From W0P28-013 sp051870755 (GTDB lineage Bacteria; Bacteroidota; Bacteroidia; Bacteroidales; Paludibacteraceae), in the NCBI GenBank assembly GCA_051870755.1, contig JBJECE010000028.1:62001-126000 (forward strand): 64,000 nt of DNA. Direction: 5' to 3'. Numbering within the stretch: the first letter of the stretch is position 1; each line of letters begins with the position of its first letter. A model generated the notes under the pieces. It was given only the letters and a program-made list of their open reading frames with translations. It ran no database searches and was not told the origin of the DNA. The translations under genes were made by a program, and so were the position numbers. Of this stretch, positions 49,825-58,887 are shown piece after piece.

Positions 49825-52800
49825 GTTCTTCCTTAAATACTTCTATCGGCATATCAAATAGTCGCGACTCATTCCCATTGCGTTCCACATAGTGAACAAA
49901 CGATATGTCATTCTCTACAATATGGATATTGTCGCTTGGGGTAACCACCAACAACTGTAGGTTCAATTGTTTGCACAGTGATATCAGGTATCTCGCTTTG
50001 TCTTCATCTTGGGCTTTGAAGGCCTCATCAATGGCGATGAATCGTAAGGACTTTGCCTGCAAACCGTCTTTGGTAAGTCCAAACTGATAGGCAATGGCTG
50101 AACCTAAAATGGTGTATGTCAACTGAGCCTTCTCACCACCCGAAAGTTGTCCCATACTCTCGTATGTCTTGAACTTCTGTCTGGTTTCTTTATAGAACTC
50201 CTCTGCTCGGTAAGAGTACCAACTTCTTACATCCATCACTTTTTTTCGCCATTGCTCATTTTTTAGCAACTCCATCAATGGCAGGATTTTCTTCTCAAAA
50301 TGAGTCCGCTTGCCATCAATAGTTGCGTTTATTTCATGGATGTTTGGAATCGCATTCTCCAACACTTGCCTGAAATCAGTTATGTCCGTATTAATCCTTT
50401 TTGAGTTAACCAACTGAATATAAGTTGTTGGTGCCGTGCTGAAATTTATTTCTGAGAGCGACTGATTAAGCATCTGAATGGTGCTTCTTATTGACCCGTC
50501 CCAGCTATTGAAGAACATTCTGAAGTCAGAAACTTTGTTGATAACTGTCTCTTGCAGATATTCATCAAATTTCTTCTCGTACCTAACCAAGTCCTCATTC
50601 TTCAACCGCTCATAGAGCTTTTGATATTCACTGATTAAGTTAATACTGCTTGCCTCCGGCAAAGCGTGTACATCAGAGCGCCAGTCCTTGAATCTTTGAG
50701 AAATCTCTTCAGTTGGATTCTTGAACTTCATTATTAAACTGGCTACTTCCCGTTCAACAAGATTCTTTTCAGAATTCTTCTTTTCTTCTTGCTCCTTTAT
50801 ATGTTCTTGTAATGCATTCCTCTTCGGCTCAATTGTATCATAGTTGACATCAAGCCATGCTATATTTCTCTCCGCAAAGAGAGACACATCAATATCTCCA
50901 AAAGACTCAAAAATTGGTTTGTTTTCCACTAATCTCTTGTTGGCATTGACTAATTCAACCTTCTCTATTTGGAAAATCTCTCCGTTTTTGGAAACAATCG
51001 TTTTCTTTTCCAATACCGACAAAGCCTCTTGAACACCTTTTAGCTGTTCCTCAAGTTCCTTTACCTTATTGTTTGCAGCTTCCAGCTTTTTCTTCTGTTC
51101 CTCCCTTTCTTGTATGATTCGAGCGGATTCTTCCCAATTAATCTCTTCAAACTTCGTGAAGTTTTCAAATATATCATGGAAACAAAGTTTTCGCTTATCG
51201 ATTGCATCTATTCCCTCATTGATTTTTCGAATATCAGCTTGATTCTGTTTCTGCTGTTCTTGTAAATTCTTTACTATGTTACGAATAGCAGTAATTTTCT
51301 CCTTATTATCCCATCCGAGGACATAGTTCTCCCTATTGTTTGTGTGGGGGCGGTCATCCTTTTCATGCTTATTATGTGCCGACTTGATTAGACCTTCAAT
51401 AGTTACGGCATTCTCTTTATAACGATAGAAATCGTCCAAATCAGTTACGCACGCGTAATTATAATGGTCATTTATCGCGTCTTCAACCCAACCAGCGTAT
51501 GGGCTCTTTGTGTTAAACTCCAGCTTATTAAGCAGACAATTAGTAGGAGGTATTTGTAATCCCCTCAAAGAAGATGTTCCCTCATAGCGATGGTATACAA
51601 TTCTTCCTCGCAAGTTATGAGAGTTTACAAATTCACTTACCGCTTTATAATACTTTTCGGGCACAATAAGACGGAGCCCAAAATTGTGCAAAATCTTCTC
51701 TATAGAGTTTTCCCACTCTTTCTCACTATCCTTGATGCGAATTAACTCTCCCACAAATGGTATCTCACTTGCTGTTGCTCCGACCTCCTTCAATATCTCC
51801 TCTCGTATTTCGGCCTCACGACCAGATATGTTGTTTTTGTTTTTCTGTAAGACTTGTATTGTTTCCGTATTTTCTTTAATCTCCCGTTCGATCCGTTCCT
51901 TTTCATTTAGCGCAAGACGTGATTCTTCGTTCTTCTTGCCTAACTCTATCTGGCACTTATCCCGTTCTGATTTTGCTTTTCCACGATTTTCGACAAACAA
52001 TTCCTCGTTAGGATTCTGGCAAAAACCCACTTCAATAACTTTTTTATTGTACTCGTTAAGTTTAGACTGTCGATTACTTTTCCTTTGGTTTAATCTACCT
52101 ATCTCTTCTTTTAGCGCTTTTATTTGCCTTCCGACATCGTCACCTTCAATTGCGACTCTTAATTCACTCTCTTTTTTCTTAAGTTCTTCTTTCTCTTCTT
52201 CCAACTTTGCCAGTTCTTCTCTCAATCCCGATAGTTTCTCGTTCAGCTCTGCAATCTTCGCATTTGCCAGTTCAACATTCTTCTTCGCAAACCAATACAC
52301 TGCCAACTCCCGTATATTCATTAACTCATCAAGAGCTTTGGCTATTTCTTCAAGCTTCCTTGCTTTTTCGTCAATCGGTTGCAACTGCGCTATTTGCTCT
52401 TTGACTTTTTCAATAGTGGTCTTCGCCTCCATCAACGTGGCAAAACTCTCGCTTAGGTGAATGTATTCGTTTTCTGAATCACGCTGTTCCAACATATTGT
52501 TGCGAATGAATTCATCCAAATCATTCAGCACTTTAACGCCTACAATCTGATTAAACAGCGTTAGCGCCTTGTCCGAGCGTAATCCAAATGCATTGATAAT
52601 TCTATCCTTATAATCTTTGATAGTGTCATAAAACTCTATTCGCTTTTGGGGTACGTTGGTATTGTAATGCTTCTCAAGAGACTTTTTCCAGTCCCCTTTA
52701 CTACCATTAAACCTTGAAAAATCTTCTTTAATGGATAATGGCATTGAAGAGAATCCATACGAGCATTTTAACTCACCATTTACGAACCATCGGACTTGAA

Positions 52801-53233
52801 AGAGTGTTACAATATTATTGTGGTTATTGGCAAATGAGGCCAACAAGACAGAGTAGGTTCTTTTATCGCGCAGTTGCTGCATTTTAGTGGCCGCCTCTCC
52901 TTCTGCTTGAATGTTGCCATAGTTACCAAGAACGTAAGTTTCCTCAGTTCTGTCTCCTTTCCGTTCATTGCCAGACGATTGGTTGTAGAACCTGTCTTTC
53001 TTTGCTGGAACGAGCAGAGTTAATAATGCATCAATTAAAGTGCTCTTACCAGATGCATTGGCTCCGGTAAGTAGCGAGTTGTTGCCTTCTGGAGCAATTC
53101 GATAAATCCTATTATTAAATGTGCCCCAGTTGAATATTTCCATATAACTCAACCTGTAGCCAGCAGTCCCGGCATTTGTTGTAAACAAATCATATTGCTC
53201 TAGCATACTCTTCCAATTTTTTCTTGAATGCAT
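49790..53233 (-). CDS. jetC: Wadjet JetC, SMC-like ATPase
   Basis: The 1147-residue SMC/MukB-like motor that extrudes plasmid DNA in Wadjet. The head has Walker A LLTGANASGKSTLID (about residues 54-68), then long coiled coils (about 290-480 and 690-960, e.g. AELNEKLSGLREELAKLEEE) around a hinge, and the C-terminal head with the ABC signature LSGGEKAQL (about 1030-1038) and Walker B FIAIDEAFKAQDEDKARYL (about 1065-1084). All ATPase motifs are intact, so the system should be active. Met10 (at 53206) is an equally plausible start; either way it overlaps jetB. The composition is clearly AT-rich. Confidence 0.96.
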   Translation of the reverse strand: MHSRKNWKSMLEQYDLFTTNAGTAGYRLSYMEIFNWGTFNNRIYRIAPEGNNSLLTGANASGKSTLIDALLTLLVPAKKDRFYNQSSGNERKGDRTEETYVLGNYGNIQAEGEAATKMQQLRDKRTYSVLLASFANNHNNIVTLFQVRWFVNGELKCSYGFSSMPLSIKEDFSRFNGSKGDWKKSLEKHYNTNVPQKRIEFYDTIKDYKDRIINAFGLRSDKALTLFNQIVGVKVLNDLDEFIRNNMLEQRDSENEYIHLSESFATLMEAKTTIEKVKEQIAQLQPIDEKARKLEEIAKALDELMNIRELAVYWFAKKNVELANAKIAELNEKLSGLREELAKLEEEKEELKKKESELRVAIEGDDVGRQIKALKEEIGRLNQRKSNRQSKLNEYNKKVIEVGFCQNPNEELFVENRGKAKSERDKCQIELGKKNEESRLALNEKERIEREIKENTETIQVLQKNKNNISGREAEIREEILKEVGATASEIPFVGELIRIKDSEKEWENSIEKILHNFGLRLIVPEKYYKAVSEFVNSHNLRGRIVYHRYEGTSSLRGLQIPPTNCLLNKLEFNTKSPYAGWVEDAINDHYNYACVTDLDDFYRYKENAVTIEGLIKSAHNKHEKDDRPHTNNRENYVLGWDNKEKITAIRNIVKNLQEQQKQNQADIRKINEGIDAIDKRKLCFHDIFENFTKFEEINWEESARIIQEREEQKKKLEAANNKVKELEEQLKGVQEALSVLEKKTIVSKNGEIFQIEKVELVNANKRLVENKPIFESFGDIDVSLFAERNIAWLDVNYDTIEPKRNALQEHIKEQEEKKNSEKNLVEREVASLIMKFKNPTEEISQRFKDWRSDVHALPEASSINLISEYQKLYERLKNEDLVRYEKKFDEYLQETVINKVSDFRMFFNSWDGSIRSTIQMLNQSLSEINFSTAPTTYIQLVNSKRINTDITDFRQVLENAIPNIHEINATIDGKRTHFEKKILPLMELLKNEQWRKKVMDVRSWYSYRAEEFYKETRQKFKTYESMGQLSGGEKAQLTYTILGSAIAYQFGLTKDGLQAKSLRFIAIDEAFKAQDEDKARYLISLCKQLNLQLLVVTPSDNIHIVENDISFVHYVERNGNESRLFDMPIEVFKEEREKYQGNDYTS

Positions 53234-53759
53234 CTAAATCCTCAAGCGTAACTTTCTCTTTGATAATGCGGCGTATTTTATATCGCACTTCGTCGTTGTT
53301 TCGCTTGACTTCTTTAAGAAATCCCAATTCTGCAACTCTCTGTATATAAGTATCCAAGTCCTTCTCTAACTTTACCTTATTGTAATTCTGAGGTAAGAAC
53401 AATCGGACCTCATCCTTTATCTCATTACTCGTGATAATCCTATCTGTAGATTGCGTTTCCACGGGGTTGTTGTCATAATCTTCCAGAATTTGACGCAGAA
53501 CAATCACTACGATTGACACCTCAAATCCTAATTGCCGTCTGGATACCAAATTCAATGTGGTGTCATCATCAAATACTATCTGTTTTACAAAAGCGAAACC
53601 CTCGTCTTTTTTCAGAATCAGCTCTAGCCCAATAACCGCCAGATAGTCTTGAATCTCTACTTGGTAGTTTATGATGTCATCCCATACTGGTGACCCCTTT
53701 TCAACGGTCTTTTTCAGAAGGAGTATGATCGCTTTAGAATATGGTTTTTGCTCGTTCAT
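53190..53759 (-). CDS. jetB: Wadjet JetB (DUF4194, MukE-like subunit)
   Basis: The 189-residue winged-helix (KITE-type) accessory of the Wadjet condensin. It starts MNEQKPYSKAIILLLKKTVEKG and shows the DUF4194 pattern: WDDIINYQVEIQDYLAVIGLEL, DEGFAFVKQI, RRQLGFEVSIVVIVLRQIL and YIQRVAELGFLKE near residue 140-152. It bridges JetA to JetC. Its ATG overlaps the jetA stop by 4 bp, and jetC begins inside its 3' end. Position, size and pattern together make the assignment firm. Confidence 0.93.
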   Translation of the reverse strand: MNEQKPYSKAIILLLKKTVEKGSPVWDDIINYQVEIQDYLAVIGLELILKKDEGFAFVKQIVFDDDTTLNLVSRRQLGFEVSIVVIVLRQILEDYDNNPVETQSTDRIITSNEIKDEVRLFLPQNYNKVKLEKDLDTYIQRVAELGFLKEVKRNNDEVRYKIRRIIKEKVTLEDLDAFKKKLEEYARAI

Positions 53760-55207
53760 ATTGATATGATGATTTCTGGAATTCGTATACGTTTGTTATT
53801 TTCATAGTCAAACACAATGGCTTGACTCTTGTCTTCATTGATTGACTTATGTGGAAATTGACCTAATGCGCCAAAATAGGCGAATAATTCCGGAAGTCCT
53901 TGCTGTAATGGGAATTGCTCGATGACATCTGCTAGAGTTATTTGGCTTTTGCCATCCATAACCTCTCTAATGTTCCTCTCAAGTTTCTTACGGTCAATAT
54001 ATACATTACCAAACACCTTGCCCAACTCACCAAATTCTTCGATTGAAAGTGCCTCTAAATCTGGCTTAAAATCGTATTCAGTATTCTCACTTTGCTCAAA
54101 AGTTATTTTTCTGTCAAATGGGATGTTTATCTCCATTCCATCATCAACTTCCAATGACAAATCCGGCTTTCGACCTTTTTTGGAAATTTCGATGAGGGTG
54201 TTCTTGATTTCTTGTACGATACGCTTGGACGTGTCCGCTTTCGACATCTCATTTTCACGAATGATACGGCTCAACTTGTCTGCCATCTTATCGTTAGTCT
54301 GATATACCTTACGACCTGATTCATACAGGTATTCTACCATATTCTGTAAGAATGTATCACCACTGTTGATGTTCTTTTCCTTGAGTGTCTGGAAAAGTTC
54401 TGTAATCAATGTGTCTAACTCTGATTGCATTTCGTTAGCCAAGAGAAACTCCCAAAACGCATAAAAGCTCTTGCCTTGTGAACTTGATTTCAATTCATCC
54501 AAAGCGTCAAAGGTGTATTGCAAAATACCACCTTTATTTAAAGAAGGGTCAATCTGTTTTTGATATATATTTTTGATAATCGTCTTGAAATTGTCATCCA
54601 CATCCTTAAAATCGGTCAATAGTTCCTTTGCTAGCTTGTTAATCTGCTGAAATCTCGGAACAATTTCATATTCCTCAAACACCTTTACATCCTCACCCAT
54701 CTGTAACTGCTGAATCTGATGCTCTATTTCCATTTTCTTGTCTTCCAACAGTTGCAAACGTTTCTCTCTGTCCTCATTAGTGTATTCAACCAACTCTTTA
54801 AGCTGGTTAATAATTGACTTAAATTTCGATTCAGTGCCAATATACTCTTCTTGCTTTAGTCCTGACAACCAGTCAATTACTTTGCTCGAATGTGAAGATA
54901 ACTCATAATAAATTTCTCCGTCTTCGTTTCTGTAATTTGTCAAGAACCCACTATCTGTCCACTTCTTAATATACTTAGCTGATTTTTCTTCGTATGTATC
55001 AGTAAAAAGTATATTATTCTCATCATCCACATCAACCCCATGGTCGTTGAGGAATTCCGCCAAATGGTTAAGTATGTTCTCCTGAGAGATGGCCACGGTA
55101 TCATCAAAGACATCTGTGAGGAATTCAATAATGATGCGACTATTCTTGGATCGCAATGCTGCTACGCTGGGTGAATTATCTAATATTTCTAATATATTAT
55201 TTCTCAT
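53756..55207 (-). CDS. jetA: Wadjet JetA (DUF3375, kleisin/MukF-like subunit)
   Basis: The 483-residue first gene of the operon, encoding the kleisin-like subunit that closes the SMC ring. An N-terminal winged-helix region (about 1-120: IIIEFLTDVFDDTVAIS, HSSKVIDWLSGLK) precedes a coiled coil (about 125-175: LLEDKKMEIEHQIQQLQMG) and a helical middle; the C-terminal part (about 380-483) has a second winged-helix-like fold (ADVIEQFPLQQGLPELFAYFG). This matches DUF3375. No Bacteroidota-type promoter could be assigned with confidence in the 200 bp upstream. Confidence 0.93.
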   Translation of the reverse strand: MRNNILEILDNSPSVAALRSKNSRIIIEFLTDVFDDTVAISQENILNHLAEFLNDHGVDVDDENNILFTDTYEEKSAKYIKKWTDSGFLTNYRNEDGEIYYELSSHSSKVIDWLSGLKQEEYIGTESKFKSIINQLKELVEYTNEDREKRLQLLEDKKMEIEHQIQQLQMGEDVKVFEEYEIVPRFQQINKLAKELLTDFKDVDDNFKTIIKNIYQKQIDPSLNKGGILQYTFDALDELKSSSQGKSFYAFWEFLLANEMQSELDTLITELFQTLKEKNINSGDTFLQNMVEYLYESGRKVYQTNDKMADKLSRIIRENEMSKADTSKRIVQEIKNTLIEISKKGRKPDLSLEVDDGMEINIPFDRKITFEQSENTEYDFKPDLEALSIEEFGELGKVFGNVYIDRKKLERNIREVMDGKSQITLADVIEQFPLQQGLPELFAYFGALGQFPHKSINEDKSQAIVFDYENNKRIRIPEIIISI

Positions 55208-55415
55208 ACTTAACTTATATCAGTACTGCTGCTGCCATGGAATCACACTTTTACTCCGCCTTTGATTCTCTATAATGATTTCCCAAAAGGAGATTCTTGT
55301 TTTACGCTCTTAATAGAATTTATAGGTGGCAGTGGTGTTACTGAAAATTCCGGTAAGTGCGGAAATGGGGAGTTGGGTGTTTTGTGGCAGAGTCATAATA
55401 TGTGCCTTACGTTTG
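55208..55415. other. Intergenic, edge of island 2
   Basis: Between jetA and the YhcG-type gene. I see no gene, repeat or clear hairpin in these 208 bp. Confidence 0.5.
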
Positions 55416-56453
55416 TCATTGGTCTTCTGTTTTATTGTTTCTCAAGGCGATTTGTTTCACTTCGTCTATTTCTTTGATAAGTTGCTCGGTTGTAGGCAAA
55501 TAGAGTTTGTATTCACCGGCAAGGATTGTCTTGTTGTCTTCGGGCAGAGCCATTTTTACAGCTGTGTCGTTTTTGCTTGTGCAAAGCAAGATGCCTATTG
55601 TCGGGTTCTCATCGGGCAGTTTCTCGGTGCGGTCATAGTAATTGACATACATTTGCAGCTGACCTAAATCTTGGTGTGTGAGTTTGCCCGTTTTGAGTTC
55701 CACTACAACAAAACATTTCAGTAATCTGTTGTAGAACACAAGGTCAACGAAAAATTCGTCGTCTTCTATCAAAATACGTTTCTGCCGCGCCACAAACGAG
55801 AACCCTTTCCCCATTTCGAGCAAGAAATCGGCAATGTGGGCGATGATGGAACTTTCCAACTCCTTTTCATAATAGGTCGGTTTGCGTTCCAATCCCAAGA
55901 ATTCCAGGACCATCGGGTCTTTGATGATTTCCTGCGGTGTTTCGGGGATGCGCTCCTTCCGTGCGACTGCAAGTACCGCCTCTTTGTCGTTGCTGAGCAG
56001 CAGCCTCTCGTATAGCTGGCTGTTTATCTGGCGTTCGGTCTCGCGTGCCGTCCATGCATTGTTTACCGATTCCAACTCGTAATACTCCCGTTTGTCGGGG
56101 TCGTCTATTTGTATAAGAAGACGATATTGCGTCCAGTTTAATTGCGAACGCACTGCGTTCGCAATTGGATAAAGACGATAAAACTGACGGCAAAACTCCA
56201 ACTGTCGCCTTGAAAATCCGCTGCCATACTCCGTTTCCAACTTGTCGGCAAGTGTTTTGACGATGTACGCTCCATAGTCGGCCCGTTGTTTGCCTTGTTG
56301 CTCTTCCTCAAAGATTCGGCGCCCCAAGTGCCAATACATTTGCACGCGGCAAAAATCAACGCTGCGCACGGCATTGGCGCGGGCAGATTCTATTATTTTC
56401 CGTGCATCGTCTATCAGATGACCGCTATTTATTTTGTCAAGTTCGGTATTCAT
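55416..56453 (-). CDS. YhcG-type (DUF1016) PD-(D/E)XK nuclease-family protein
   Basis: A 345-residue protein. The N-terminal half (about 1-150) is the DUF1016 DNA-binding region: QMYWHLGRRIFEEEQQGKQRADYG, GFSRRQLEFCRQFYRLYP and LNWTQYRLLIQIDDP. The C-terminal half is a PD-(D/E)XK nuclease-like domain with DDEFFVDLVFYNRLLKCFVV (Asp, about 255) and VELKTGKL (Glu-x-Lys, about 272-278). Such proteins are found near restriction-modification and mobile loci. The in-frame reading extends upstream to a GTG at 56501; the ATG at 56453 is preferred but not certain. GC content is higher than that of Wadjet, so it may not belong to the same island. Confidence 0.85.
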   Translation of the reverse strand: MNTELDKINSGHLIDDARKIIESARANAVRSVDFCRVQMYWHLGRRIFEEEQQGKQRADYGAYIVKTLADKLETEYGSGFSRRQLEFCRQFYRLYPIANAVRSQLNWTQYRLLIQIDDPDKREYYELESVNNAWTARETERQINSQLYERLLLSNDKEAVLAVARKERIPETPQEIIKDPMVLEFLGLERKPTYYEKELESSIIAHIADFLLEMGKGFSFVARQKRILIEDDEFFVDLVFYNRLLKCFVVVELKTGKLTHQDLGQLQMYVNYYDRTEKLPDENPTIGILLCTSKNDTAVKMALPEDNKTILAGEYKLYLPTTEQLIKEIDEVKQIALRNNKTEDQ

Positions 56454-56513
56454 CGCTTCAAATTTCCATAATCTACGTTCATTCTCTGCCAATATTGACA
56501 CTTTTTGATCGTA

Positions 56514-56544
56514 CAAAGGTAGTGAGTTTTACGCAAACAATCAA
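56514..56544 (-). promoter_or_regulatory. Promoter of the YhcG-type gene
   Basis: The minus strand has TTG (56544-56542), 20 nt, TACCTTTG (56521-56514). Confidence 0.75.
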
Positions 56545-56565
56545 ATATCGACGATTAAAACTATA

Positions 56566-56598
56566 CAAAAAAAAGTGCAACCCTCGTGGAGTTGCACT
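56566..56598 (-). terminator. Terminator of dnaK
   Basis: On the minus strand AGTGCAACTC pairs with GGGTTGCACT (one G-U) around a 5-nt loop, followed by eight T's. Confidence 0.88.
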
Positions 56599-56634
56599 CT
56601 CGTGTTGTGTGATAAACGATTGTTTATCGCGCGC

Positions 56635-58554
56635 TTATTTCACTTCTTCGAAATCGGCATCTTGTACGTTGTCGTCGTTTTTGGCGTTGCTATTGCCGGC
56701 TTGCTGTTGAGCGTTGAAGTCGGCACCGGCGTTCTGCGCACCTTGCTGTGCGTTTGCGGCGTTGTACATGTCCTGACTTGCGGCGTGGAATGCGGTGTTC
56801 ATCGCTTCCATTGCTTTGTCGATGGCGTCCAAATCTTGCGCTTTGTGAGCGGCTTTCAGGTCTTCGAGGGCTTTCTCGATAGGCGCTTTTTTGTCGGCCG
56901 GAATCTTGTCGCCCAACTCTTTCAGTTGTTTCTCGGTTTGGAATATCATGCCGTCGGCCTGATTCAGTTTGTCGATGCGTTCGCGCTCTTTTTTGTCGGC
57001 GTCGGCATTGGCTTCGGCTTCGGCCTTCATTCGTTTGATCTCCTCTTCGCTCAAACCGCTTGATGCTTCGATGCGGATGGTCTGTTCTTTGCCGGTGGCT
57101 TTATCTTTGGCCGAAACTTTCAGAATGCCGTTGGCATCGATGTCGAATGTAACTTCGATTTGCGGAACGCCACGCGGTGCGGCCGGAATGCCGTCGAGGT
57201 TGAACATACCGATTTGTTTGTTTTGGCTGGCCATCGGGCGTTCGCCTTGCAGCACGTTGATTTGTACCGAAGGTTGGTTGTCGCTGGCGGTGGAGAACAC
57301 TTCCGATTTCTTGGTCGGAATGGTGGTGTTGGCTTCGATGAGTTTGGTCATCACGCCACCCATGGTTTCGATACCGAGCGACAGTGGCGTAACGTCCAAC
57401 AAAAGTACGTCTTTCACTTCGCCGGTCAGCACGCCGCCTTGAATGGCAGCACCAACGGCTACTACTTCGTCGGGATTGACGCCTTTCGAGGGCACTTTGC
57501 CGAAGAATTTTTCAACCAACTGTTGGATGGCCGGAATACGTGTCGAACCGCCTACGAGAATCACTTCGTCGATGTCCGATTTGCTCAAACCGGCTGCTTT
57601 CAATGCGTTTTCGCACGGAACCAAGCAGGCCTGAATCAGACGATCGGCCAATTGCTCGAATTTGGCGCGGGTCAGTGTTTTTACCAAGTGTTTCGGCACA
57701 CCGTTTACCGGCATGATGTACGGCAGGTTGATTTCGGTCGATGTCGAACTCGAGAGTTCGATTTTGGCCTTCTCGGCTGCTTCTTTCAAGCGTTGCAGTG
57801 CCATCGGGTCTTGGCGCAAATCGACGCCTTCGTCTTTTTGGAATTCGTCGGCCAGCCAATCGATGATGACGTGGTCGAAATCGTCGCCGCCGAGGTGCGT
57901 GTCGCCGTTGGTTGATTTTACTTCGAATACGCCGTCGCCGAGTTCAAGAATCGAAATATCGAACGTGCCGCCGCCCAAGTCGAATACGGCGATTTTCATA
58001 TCTTTGTTCGATTTGTCGAGACCGTAAGCCAATGCGGCTGCCGTCGGTTCGTTGACGATACGGCGCACTTTCAAACCGGCAATTTCGCCGGCCTCTTTCG
58101 TGGCCTGACGTTGTGCATCGCTGAAGTATGCCGGCACGGTGATAACGGCTTCGTTCACCTCTTGTCCGAGATAGTCTTCGGCGGTTTTCTTCATTTTTTG
58201 CAGAATCATGGCCGAAATTTCTTGCGGCGTGTACAGCCTGCCGTCAATATCGACGCGCGGCGTGTTGTTGTCGCCTTTTACCACTTTGTATGGCACGCGT
58301 TCAATCTCTTTGCCTACGCGGTCGTAGGTTTCGCCCATGAAACGTTTGATGGAATAGACGGTTTTGTGCGGGTTCGTAACCGCCTGACGTTTGGCAGGGT
58401 CGCCTACCTTACGTTCGCCACCGTCGATGAAAGCCACGATGGAAGGCGTTGTGCGTTTGCCTTCGCTGTTGGCTATTACGACAGGTTCATTTCCTTCGAG
58501 GACAGCCACACACGAGTTGGTTGTGCCTAAGTCGATACCAATAATTTTTCCCAT
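56635..58554 (-). CDS. dnaK: Molecular chaperone DnaK (Hsp70)
   Basis: The 639-residue Hsp70 chaperone. Signatures are GIDLGTTNSCVAV at the N terminus, IFDLGGGTFDISIL in the form VFDLGGGTFDISILE (about 195-209), and ILVGGSTRIPAIQQLVEKFF near residue 340; the substrate-binding domain follows and the C-terminal lid ends in an acidic tail after a Gln/Asn/Ala-rich stretch (NAQQGAQNAGADFNAQQQAG). No dnaJ or grpE gene is next to it. A sigma-54-type promoter with an upstream palindrome precedes it, and a clear terminator follows. Confidence 0.98.
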   Translation of the reverse strand: MGKIIGIDLGTTNSCVAVLEGNEPVVIANSEGKRTTPSIVAFIDGGERKVGDPAKRQAVTNPHKTVYSIKRFMGETYDRVGKEIERVPYKVVKGDNNTPRVDIDGRLYTPQEISAMILQKMKKTAEDYLGQEVNEAVITVPAYFSDAQRQATKEAGEIAGLKVRRIVNEPTAAALAYGLDKSNKDMKIAVFDLGGGTFDISILELGDGVFEVKSTNGDTHLGGDDFDHVIIDWLADEFQKDEGVDLRQDPMALQRLKEAAEKAKIELSSSTSTEINLPYIMPVNGVPKHLVKTLTRAKFEQLADRLIQACLVPCENALKAAGLSKSDIDEVILVGGSTRIPAIQQLVEKFFGKVPSKGVNPDEVVAVGAAIQGGVLTGEVKDVLLLDVTPLSLGIETMGGVMTKLIEANTTIPTKKSEVFSTASDNQPSVQINVLQGERPMASQNKQIGMFNLDGIPAAPRGVPQIEVTFDIDANGILKVSAKDKATGKEQTIRIEASSGLSEEEIKRMKAEAEANADADKKERERIDKLNQADGMIFQTEKQLKELGDKIPADKKAPIEKALEDLKAAHKAQDLDAIDKAMEAMNTAFHAASQDMYNAANAQQGAQNAGADFNAQQQAGNSNAKNDDNVQDADFEEVK

Positions 58555-58620
58555 AGTTGTATTGTTTTTTATTTGTTAATATTCGATTTTCATCGCCATT
58601 TGTCGGCGACAACTTTGTTT

Positions 58621-58637
58621 ACGCAATTTGCGTGCCA
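58621..58637 (-). promoter_or_regulatory. Sigma-54-type promoter of dnaK
   Basis: The minus strand reads TGGCACGCAAATTGCGT, a full match to TGGCAC-N5-TTGC with GG and GC 10 bp apart. Predicted start near 58611, about 57 nt before the ATG. Confidence 0.8.
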
Positions 58638-58698
58638 GACTTTTTTGCGGGTGCTGTTGCGGCAAAATGGCATATCCGACGGCTGAATATGCGCGCCG

Positions 58699-58726
58699 CT
58701 GTCAGTGTTTGCTGACATTTTGACAG
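58699..58726. promoter_or_regulatory. Palindromic sites upstream of dnaK
   Basis: CTGACATTTTGACAG (58712-58726; minus strand CTGTCAAAATGTCAG) differs from the groES site by one base. A further half-site, CTGTCAG at 58699-58705, forms a second inverted repeat with CTGACA. Centre about 107 bp upstream of the predicted start, a normal distance for a sigma-54 activator. Confidence 0.65.
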
Positions 58727-58748
58727 ATTTTTACTGCGTCGTATCGAC

Positions 58749-58776
58749 AAAAAGAGGCACTGCCGTGCAGTGCCTC
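58749..58776 (-). terminator. Terminator of the RecD/RlmI run
   Basis: The minus strand forms GAGGCACTGC/GCAGTGCCTC with a three-base loop followed by TTTTT. Confidence 0.85.
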
Positions 58777-58804
58777 CGTGTGTGTATGTGCTGTGTGGTG
58801 CGCG

Positions 58805-58880
58805 CTATGGCACCGCTATTTTGACAACAACTTTGGCTGTTTCGGCGGCGGCGGTGCCGGTCGTAAGTTTTGAGGCGTCG
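58805..58880 (-). pseudogene. Possible remnant of a T9SS sorting domain
   Basis: Between the RecD-like stop codon and the terminator, one minus-strand frame reads SDASKLTTGTAAAETAKVVV then KIAVP and a stop, with a stop just upstream. It resembles the last strand of sorting domains in this window (KTADTAVKVVVK). It is only about 25 codons long and may be chance. Confidence 0.3.
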
Positions 58881-58887
58881 CTTGGCG

